64,000 nucleotides of DNA, taken from Octadecabacter sp. B2R22 (lineage in GTDB: Bacteria > Pseudomonadota > Alphaproteobacteria > Rhodobacterales > Rhodobacteraceae). Below the pieces are notes generated by a model. That model searched no databases and was not told the DNA's origin. It was given only the letters and a program-made list of their open reading frames with translations. The translations under genes and the position numbers were made by a program. The stretch's first letter is position 1. Every line of letters starts with the position of its first letter. Location: NCBI RefSeq assembly GCF_018861045.1, contig NZ_JAHKQJ010000007.1, positions 644,306-708,305 of the forward strand. The letters run 5' to 3'. Below are positions 58,609 through 64,000 of the stretch, one piece after another.

Positions 58609-59264
58609 CCCGCCTAGGTCTTCGGGTTCTGAAATGGAGTGTCGCTGCTTATGTCTTAATGACGGCGGCGATGCTTGCGTGGACTTTTCTTTGGCCAAAA
58701 TCTGACATGGCGGATTTAAAACAGGCGGACGCGATTGTCTGTTTGGGCGGTGGCATGTCATCCAATGGCACCTTGGGTGCACCTGTTTTGACCCGCATTG
58801 AACGCTGTGTGCAGCTCTATGAGGCCGGCCTCGCCCCCGTGATTTTATTTACGGGAGGCACTGCAACACCCGAAGGGGTCACCGCCGGTGGTCAGATGGG
58901 GCGTTATGCCGTCGGGCTTGGTCTTCCCGTCAGTGCCGTTGTCGAAGAAGGCCGTGCACAATCAACGCTGCAGAATGCGTTGTTTTCATTGGGCCTTATC
59001 CCAGAGGCACGTAGCTTAATCGTCGTCACAGAAGCCTTCCATCTGCCGAGGTCATGGGCGTCTTTCCACTGGGCGTCGTGGGAACTGAATCAATCGGATG
59101 TGTCGGTCGCCTTGGTGAAATCAGAAGACGTGCGGCGCGATCCGATAACGGGCTCGGTCAACTGGAACATCCTGTTTCGCGAAAGCATTGCGATCTGGTT
59201 TAATGGTCTGCGGGCGACAGCCTATTCGATATCGCCGCATAAGCCATTGGATTGGCTTCACTGA
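58599..59264 (+). CDS. YdcF/SanA-like DUF218 membrane protein
   Basis: This 221-residue protein has one N-terminal membrane span (about 11-30) and a DUF218/ElyC-type domain: [36 protein letters not shown] and [15 protein letters not shown]. Related proteins (SanA, ElyC, YdcF) are linked to envelope integrity. The GTG start overlaps the guaA end by ten bases; no better in-frame start is present. Confidence 0.8.
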   Translation: MGITRLGLRVLKWSVAAYVLMTAAMLAWTFLWPKSDMADLKQADAIVCLGGGMSSNGTLGAPVLTRIERCVQLYEAGLAPVILFTGGTATPEGVTAGGQMGRYAVGLGLPVSAVVEEGRAQSTLQNALFSLGLIPEARSLIVVTEAFHLPRSWASFHWASWELNQSDVSVALVKSEDVRRDPITGSVNWNILFRESIAIWFNGLRATAYSISPHKPLDWLH

Positions 59265-59286
59265 AGAGACGCGATAGCCTCACATT

Positions 59287-59634
59287 ATGCGTGTATTATC
59301 CATTCTTGTTTGTGCCATCGCCCTGCCCGCCGCGGCGCAGGACCTCCCGACTCCAATGATCTGTGCCGGGCCAGACGATGAATGGTCCCTAAAGATCGAT
59401 CAGGACACGGCAGAGTTTAGCTATCTCTTCACCTCCAACATGGACATCCCTTTGCAAACGCGACCTCGTGATGCGCAGTGGCCTGTGGCCCTGACACTGA
59501 TAGGACGTGGTGACAGTGCGATTGCGATCATAACGCCAGAACAATGTGATGGATCGTTCGGGATCACGGTTTTGACCCAACGTGGTGAAACACCATTGAT
59601 GCTGGTGGGATGTTGTCAGGACCAATCTAACTAG
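59287..59634 (+). CDS. Small exported hypothetical protein
   Basis: This 115-residue protein has a short signal peptide (1-17, ending AAAQ) and a mature part with cysteines in MICAGPDDEW, EQCDG and GCCQD. The C-x-G-x-x-x-x-W-x-L pattern faintly resembles COG3650-type small envelope proteins, but the match is weak and no function is assigned. It follows the DUF218 gene by 22 bases on the same strand. Confidence 0.6.
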   Translation: MRVLSILVCAIALPAAAQDLPTPMICAGPDDEWSLKIDQDTAEFSYLFTSNMDIPLQTRPRDAQWPVALTLIGRGDSAIAIITPEQCDGSFGITVLTQRGETPLMLVGCCQDQSN

Positions 59635-59707
59635 CGCCGTGCGATAACAAATAGTTGCACCACAGCGCACAAGCTGACAGCAAGGTGCAACACCAAGGAC
59701 GACCCCT

Positions 59708-60595
59708 ATGTCAGACACAGTACGCGCGGCCCTTTGGATGATCGGTGCTATCGTCGCCTTTACATCCATGGCCATTGCTGGCCGCGAAATCAGTCACGAG
59801 CTGGACACCTTCGAGATTATGCTGTTCCGGTCTCTTGTCGGTGTAATTGTCGTCGTGACGTTGGCGGGAGTGTCGGGGGCTTACCGTCAAATCAACACCC
59901 AGCAACTGGCGCTGCATGGCGTTCGCAATCTGGCGCATTTCACGGGCCAAAACCTGTGGTTTTATGCCTTGCCTCTGTTGCCGCTGGCACAGGTCTTTGC
60001 GTTGGAATTCACCACGCCAATTTGGGTGATCCTCCTCGCGCCACTGCTGTTGCGGGAACGGATTACGTCCATTGGCCTGCTGGCCGCAGCGATTGGTTTT
60101 GTCGGTGTTATGATCGTAACGCGGCCCATCGGCACGCCACTGTCCCCCGCAACCATCGCGGCGGCGAGCGCTGCAATCGGGTTCGCGATCACCGCCCTTC
60201 TCACGCGTAAACTGACGCGAACCCAAACGATCACCTGTATTTTGTTTTGGCTTACGGTCACCCAAGCCGTCTTTGGGTTGATCGCGGCGGGCTATGATGG
60301 GCAGATAACGCTGCCGTCGGTGTCCGCGCTCCCTTGGGTTATCTTGATCGGCCTGGCTGGACTAAGCGCGCATTTCTGCCTGACAACCGCCCTGTCTTTA
60401 GCCCCAGCCGGGATCGTGATGCCGATCGATTTTGCCCGTCTGCCCGTAATCGCGATTGTTGCGGCACTAATATATGACGAGCCCTTGGACATATGGGTGT
60501 TTATCGGCGCGGCTGTGATCTTTGGTGCAAACTATCTTAACATTTCATGGTCAAAAGCAGGGTCACAAAAACATCACACTGAAGCCGAACAGTAA
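59708..60595 (+). CDS. EamA family drug/metabolite transporter
   Basis: This 295-residue membrane protein has ten predicted spans in two EamA repeats (about 1-140 and 150-285). The EPLDIWVFIGAAVIFGANYL ending and the TTPIWVILLAPLLLRERI segment are characteristic. Members export amino acids, riboflavin, S-adenosylmethionine or other metabolites. The substrate is unknown, and the gene stands alone with its own upstream gap. Confidence 0.88.
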   Translation: MSDTVRAALWMIGAIVAFTSMAIAGREISHELDTFEIMLFRSLVGVIVVVTLAGVSGAYRQINTQQLALHGVRNLAHFTGQNLWFYALPLLPLAQVFALEFTTPIWVILLAPLLLRERITSIGLLAAAIGFVGVMIVTRPIGTPLSPATIAAASAAIGFAITALLTRKLTRTQTITCILFWLTVTQAVFGLIAAGYDGQITLPSVSALPWVILIGLAGLSAHFCLTTALSLAPAGIVMPIDFARLPVIAIVAALIYDEPLDIWVFIGAAVIFGANYLNISWSKAGSQKHHTEAEQ

Positions 60596-60704
60596 AATGG
60601 GACGCAGCGTCAAACGATCAAATTCATTGACCAAAACGTAGCGCCCTAACTAAGCTGAGGGTGAGGAAACATCCAAGACTGCACAGTTTTGGTATTAGGG
60701 AAAA

Positions 60705-61766
60705 ATGGGAAAAATGAAACAGTTTGTAACTGCAGGCGCTGCCCTGCTTTTGACGACCAGCATCGCAACCGCAGGCGGTCTTGACCGCTCCGGCCAAGGT
60801 ATTGGAGTGATTTTCGAAGATGGTGACTATGCAGAGCTGAGCTTTGGGTCTGTGAACCCGACGTTGGATGGCACTGGTATCGGTGGTGATACCGGCAACA
60901 TCGCCCCAAGCTACACTCAACTCGGTGCGGCCTACAAAACGCAGGTGAACGATCAGGTTTCATTGGCTTTGATTTACGACCAACCATTTGGTGCAGCCGT
61001 CGACTATGATACAGGCAGCACATATATTCTGGGCACATCTGCAGCGTCAGTTGAGTCAGATGGCGTTACTGGGTTGATACGTTATGAGATTAACGAGAAA
61101 TACAGTGTCCACGGCGGTTTGCGTTATGTTCAAGCAAGCGGCAACTATGAGTTCAACCTCGCTGGGTATCAATCCGGGTACGATACGGATGGCGGCGTAG
61201 GTTATGTCGTTGGTGGTGCATATGAACGCGACGATATCGCACTTCGCATTGCACTGACCTACTCCAGTGAGATTGATCTGGAGCTTGAAGGCGACTTTTC
61301 CGCGGGCACAACGCTGACAACCACCCTTCCTGAGAGCGTAAACCTCGATTTCCAAACGGGCATTGCAGCCGATACTTTGTTGTTCGGCTCTATTCGTTAT
61401 GTCGCATGGGATGGTTTTGCGTTGGTTGACAGCAACAACCCAACGGGTTCCGGTTCCATTCTGTCTTATGATGATGACGTGATCACCTACAACATTGGTG
61501 TTGGCCGCCGCTTCACAGACAATTTCGCAGCCTCATTCGCCATCGGTTACGAAGCGTCTACAGGTGATGCGACTGGTGAGCTTGGGCCGACAGACGGTTA
61601 TATCAGCTACCAAATCGGCGGTGCTTACACCATGGACAGCGGTGTCGAGCTCTCCGGCGGTGTTCGCTATGTTGACGTAGGTGACGCAACGACAAGCGGT
61701 GTTGGAGGCGTCTTCGCTGACAACTCTGCCCTCGCGGTTGGTCTCAAGATCGGCATGTCTTTCTAA
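60705..61766 (+). CDS. FadL/OmpP1-like outer membrane transport protein
   Basis: This 353-residue outer membrane beta-barrel has a signal peptide (1-22, ending ATA), then GGLDRSGQGIGVIFEDGDYAEL at the mature start, a pattern I associate with the OMPP1/FadL/TodX family, and a terminal Phe as expected for BAM-dependent insertion. It is somewhat shorter than E. coli FadL. It may pass hydrophobic compounds. A second ATG three codons in is equally possible as start. A strong terminator follows. Confidence 0.85.
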   Translation: MGKMKQFVTAGAALLLTTSIATAGGLDRSGQGIGVIFEDGDYAELSFGSVNPTLDGTGIGGDTGNIAPSYTQLGAAYKTQVNDQVSLALIYDQPFGAAVDYDTGSTYILGTSAASVESDGVTGLIRYEINEKYSVHGGLRYVQASGNYEFNLAGYQSGYDTDGGVGYVVGGAYERDDIALRIALTYSSEIDLELEGDFSAGTTLTTTLPESVNLDFQTGIAADTLLFGSIRYVAWDGFALVDSNNPTGSGSILSYDDDVITYNIGVGRRFTDNFAASFAIGYEASTGDATGELGPTDGYISYQIGGAYTMDSGVELSGGVRYVDVGDATTSGVGGVFADNSALAVGLKIGMSF

Positions 61767-61787
61767 GATAACCAAAAACAACACATC

Positions 61788-61824
61788 AAAGCCCTGACCC
61801 AGAACCGGTCGGGGCTTTTTTATT
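61788..61824 (+). terminator. Rho-independent terminator after the FadL-like gene
   Basis: AAAGCCCTGACC (61788-61799) pairs with GGTCGGGGCTTT (61807-61818) with one T-G wobble, over a 7-base loop, followed by TTTATT. It lies 21 bases past the stop codon. Confidence 0.9.
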
Positions 61825-61857
61825 GCCCCCTTGCGCGTCTCGCGCTACCCCTAGCCC

Positions 61858-62733
61858 ATGTTGTATAATTCCGCCTCTGAATGGACCGACGCCGCGCAAA
61901 AGCGCGTGCTGATTTTCGCAATGTCTGGACTGGGAAAAACCCATGTCTCCAACATGTTGCGCGATACGGGTGATTGGTTTCACTATTCTGTCGATTACCG
62001 CATTGGCACCCGCTACATGGGTGAATTCATTGCCGATAATGCCAAGGCAGAGGCGATGAAGGTTCCGTTTCTGCGCGAATTGTTGATGTCTGACAGCATC
62101 TATATCGGCTCCAATATCTCTTTTGATGATCTAAGCACCGTCAGCACCTATCTCGGAAAACCCGGCGATCCGGCCAAGGGTGGCTTGCCAATGTCAGAAT
62201 ATCGCCGTCGTCAGGATCAGTTCCAGCGCGCTGAAATTTCCGCGCTGCAGGATACTGGGTATTTCATGGAACGCTCGAAGGCTCTTTATGGCTATAAGAA
62301 CTTTGTTTGTGATACAGGCGGGTCGATTTGCGAATGGGTTGACGCAGAAAATCCCGACGATCCGTTGCTAAAAGAACTGTCTTCTCAAAGCCTTATGGTC
62401 TGGATTGAAGGTAGTGAAGACCACACAGCCGACCTGATCGAACGGTTCGACAAAGCGCCAAAACCGATGGCATATGACCCCACGTTCCTGATGGAAACTT
62501 GGGCTGAATTCTTGAAGGTTCACGACCAGAACTCGAATGCGGTTGATCCTGATACGTTCATCCGCTGGACCTATGCACGCGCCCTTGCCCATCGCCAACC
62601 GCGCTACGCCGCCATGGCTAAGAACTGGGGTGTTACTGTGCAGGCCTCTGATATGGCCACCGTGCGCGATGAGGCTGATTTCACGAAAGTGATCGCTCAG
62701 GGGCTCGCTCACGCCCTTGAGATGCGCAGCTAA
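61858..62733 (+). CDS. P-loop ATPase/kinase-like protein of unknown role
   Basis: This 291-residue soluble protein has a Walker A at [15 protein letters not shown] (residues about 20-34), then [17 protein letters not shown], which looks like a substrate segment of a nucleoside- or small-molecule-kinase-like fold. [11 protein letters not shown] near 150 may be a Walker-B-like or catalytic region. No named family is recognised beyond P-loop NTPase. It lies 41 bases upstream of metA on the same strand, so it may share that transcript. Confidence 0.75.
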   Translation: MLYNSASEWTDAAQKRVLIFAMSGLGKTHVSNMLRDTGDWFHYSVDYRIGTRYMGEFIADNAKAEAMKVPFLRELLMSDSIYIGSNISFDDLSTVSTYLGKPGDPAKGGLPMSEYRRRQDQFQRAEISALQDTGYFMERSKALYGYKNFVCDTGGSICEWVDAENPDDPLLKELSSQSLMVWIEGSEDHTADLIERFDKAPKPMAYDPTFLMETWAEFLKVHDQNSNAVDPDTFIRWTYARALAHRQPRYAAMAKNWGVTVQASDMATVRDEADFTKVIAQGLAHALEMRS

Positions 62734-62774
62734 GCTGTCTATTTCCTTACGAACTCCAATACAGGTTTAATCCA

Positions 62775-63743
62775 ATGCCCATCCGCCTTCCCCGATCCCT
62801 GCCCGCCTATGACGTGCTTTCGCGCGAAGGTGTAATGGTGATGGGACGGTCTGCTGCCGATCACCAAGACATTCGGCCCCTTAGGATTGGTATCTTGAAC
62901 CTGATGCCAAAGAAAATTCAGACGGAAAATCAGTTCGCTCGGCTTATGGGCGCAACGCCTCTGCAGATCGAGTTGACCCTTATCCGGATGAGCGAACATC
63001 AGGCCCGCAACACGGCCGCTGACCACATGACCGAATTCTACCGCACCTTCCAAGAGGTAAAGGACCAGAAGTTCGATGGGCTGATCATTACAGGTGCCCC
63101 GATTGAACACCTCGACTTTGAGGATGTGACCTATTGGAATGAGCTGTCGGAAATTATGGATTGGACCCAGACCAATGTACATTCCACTTTTGGGGTGTGT
63201 TGGGGTGGTATGGCGATGATCAACCACTTTCATGGGGTGCGTAAACATGTTCTCGATGAAAAGCTGTTTGGCTTGTATCGGCACATGAACTTCGACCCGC
63301 AAAGCCCTTATCTCAGAGGATTTTCTGACGAAATGTCTATGCCGGTCAGCCGCTGGACCGAGATGCGCAAAGAAGAAATCGAGGCCGCTGGCCTGCCCAT
63401 TCTGCTGCATTCCAACGAAGTCGGTCCCGCCTTGGTCGAGGACCCAGAACATCGCGCGATCTATGTCTTTAACCACTTTGAATATGACAGCGACACGTTG
63501 GCTCAGGAGTATCGACGCGATCTTGAAAGCAACCAAGTCGAAGGCGCAGAGATCCAGCTTCCGGTGAACTACTTCCCGGGCGATGATCCGACAAAATCGC
63601 CGCCGAACACATGGCGCAGCCATGCGCACCTGCTTTATGGCAACTGGATTTCAGAGATTTATCTGACAACGCCTTACAATGTCGACGAAATCGGCCTGAA
63701 GACCACTGACCTGCGCACAAACACAGACGACGTTACGGAATAG
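62775..63743 (+). CDS. metA: Homoserine O-acyltransferase MetA, predicted acetyl-CoA-specific
   Basis: This 322-residue enzyme of the MetA family activates homoserine for methionine synthesis. Catalytic Cys142 lies in FGVCWGGMA, and the later His and Glu of the triad are in the [10 protein letters not shown] segment. Residue 111 is Glu ([10 protein letters not shown]). In characterised homologues Glu111 gives acetyl-CoA use, while Gly111, as in E. coli, gives succinyl-CoA use. The product is therefore predicted to be O-acetylhomoserine. No riboswitch-sized leader is present, since the gap to the upstream gene is 41 bases. Confidence 0.93.
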   Translation: MPIRLPRSLPAYDVLSREGVMVMGRSAADHQDIRPLRIGILNLMPKKIQTENQFARLMGATPLQIELTLIRMSEHQARNTAADHMTEFYRTFQEVKDQKFDGLIITGAPIEHLDFEDVTYWNELSEIMDWTQTNVHSTFGVCWGGMAMINHFHGVRKHVLDEKLFGLYRHMNFDPQSPYLRGFSDEMSMPVSRWTEMRKEEIEAAGLPILLHSNEVGPALVEDPEHRAIYVFNHFEYDSDTLAQEYRRDLESNQVEGAEIQLPVNYFPGDDPTKSPPNTWRSHAHLLYGNWISEIYLTTPYNVDEIGLKTTDLRTNTDDVTE

Positions 63744-63822
63744 GTAAAACTTGACCGACGAGGTTTGCGTTTTGACGTCCCGCACTTATGTTAATAAGAG
63801 AAACATAACGCAGGACATCATC

Positions 63823-64000
63823 GTGGCCATAAACCTGATTGCTACACTGTCTCTTGCTGCCGTCGCCGGTGTCGCCGCCGTGACGAACAGCCAAGTCAAC
63901 GCACGCAAGGACACCGCAGAACAAGACTACCCTCCTGAAGGGCAGTTTATTGACGTGGGCGACCGCAAGGTCCACGCGGTTGTTCGCGGTGTAGGTCCTG
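63823..64000 (+). CDS. Alpha/beta hydrolase, N-terminal part (cut by window edge)
   Basis: The first 59 codons of a probable alpha/beta-fold hydrolase are visible. A hydrophobic N-terminus (residues 1-20, LIATLSLAAVAGVAAV) is followed by PPEGQFIDVGDRKVHAVVRG, the usual opening beta-strands of the fold, just before the HG oxyanion motif expected beyond the edge. The GTG start at 63823 is supported by AGGA eight bases upstream; no in-frame ATG is better. The catalytic triad is not in the window. Confidence 0.75.
   Translation, partial: MAINLIATLSLAAVAGVAAVTNSQVNARKDTAEQDYPPEGQFIDVGDRKVHAVVRGVGP

Noticed and set aside
62734-62774. Possible SAM-II or other methionine riboswitch upstream of metA
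   Set aside because: The gap is only 41 bases, and no pseudoknot-forming pattern was visible.
62739-63629. 296-codon open frame antisense to metA
   Set aside because: metA is unambiguous on the other strand and the antisense product has no recognisable features.

Overview
The window is a chromosomal segment of an alphaproteobacterium, most likely a marine Rhodobacteraceae member (Roseobacter group). This is inferred from gene content and order: a dusB-ntrB-ntrC-ntrY-ntrX-trkA-trkH-hfq-hflX series, a fused ispDF, class II DAHP synthase, PstA/PstC with long N-terminal inserts, a DUF6456/DUF6477 pair, a non-pyrrolysine MttB-family protein and a VPLPA-CTERM protein. No tRNA, rRNA, CRISPR array, insertion sequence or prophage was recognised. 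About 50 protein genes are called; the first (katG) and last (alpha/beta hydrolase) run off the window.

Layout. 0-1.3 kb: katG and oxyR, divergent (peroxide defence). 1.3-7.3 kb: putrescine aminotransferase, divergent from a potFGHI-type polyamine ABC importer. 7.3-14.6 kb: a full phosphate module on the minus strand (phoR, pstS, pstC, pstA, pstB, phoU, phoB), with a three-repeat Pho box ahead of pstS. 14.6-17.9 kb: yicC, gmk, a gamma-carbonic-anhydrase-like protein and a Cys/Met PLP enzyme. 18-25.3 kb: a PAS_5 protein, DAHP synthase, a GlxA-type regulator, a small membrane-anchored protein, a beta-hydroxyacid dehydrogenase and a penicillin-acylase-family Ntn hydrolase. 25.3-37.2 kb: hflX, hfq, trkH, trkA, ntrX, ntrY, ntrC, ntrB, dusB. 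37.3-40.8 kb: ispDF, pgpA, cinA C-terminal domain and an ammonium transporter.

40.8-49.3 kb looks accessory. It holds a VPLPA-CTERM secreted protein, a large ATPase/TPR/LuxR regulator and a 1132-residue RTX-tailed extracellular nuclease, separated by longer intergenic stretches that carry a degenerate repeat family. 49.3-64 kb returns to core genes: a COQ10-like START protein, hpt, two c-type cytochromes, an EEP-family protein, lipA, DUF6456 and DUF6477 genes, an MttB-family methyltransferase, guaA, a YdcF protein, an EamA transporter, a FadL-like porin, a P-loop protein and metA.

The main theme is nutrient sensing and uptake: phosphate (Pst/Pho), nitrogen (NtrBC, NtrYX, Amt, polyamines) and potassium (TrkAH). 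The most informative residue-level observations are that both NtrC and NtrX lack the sigma-54-contacting GAFTGA loop, and that MetA carries Glu at position 111, which predicts acetyl-CoA rather than succinyl-CoA use. The least explained part is the 40.8-49.3 kb block.
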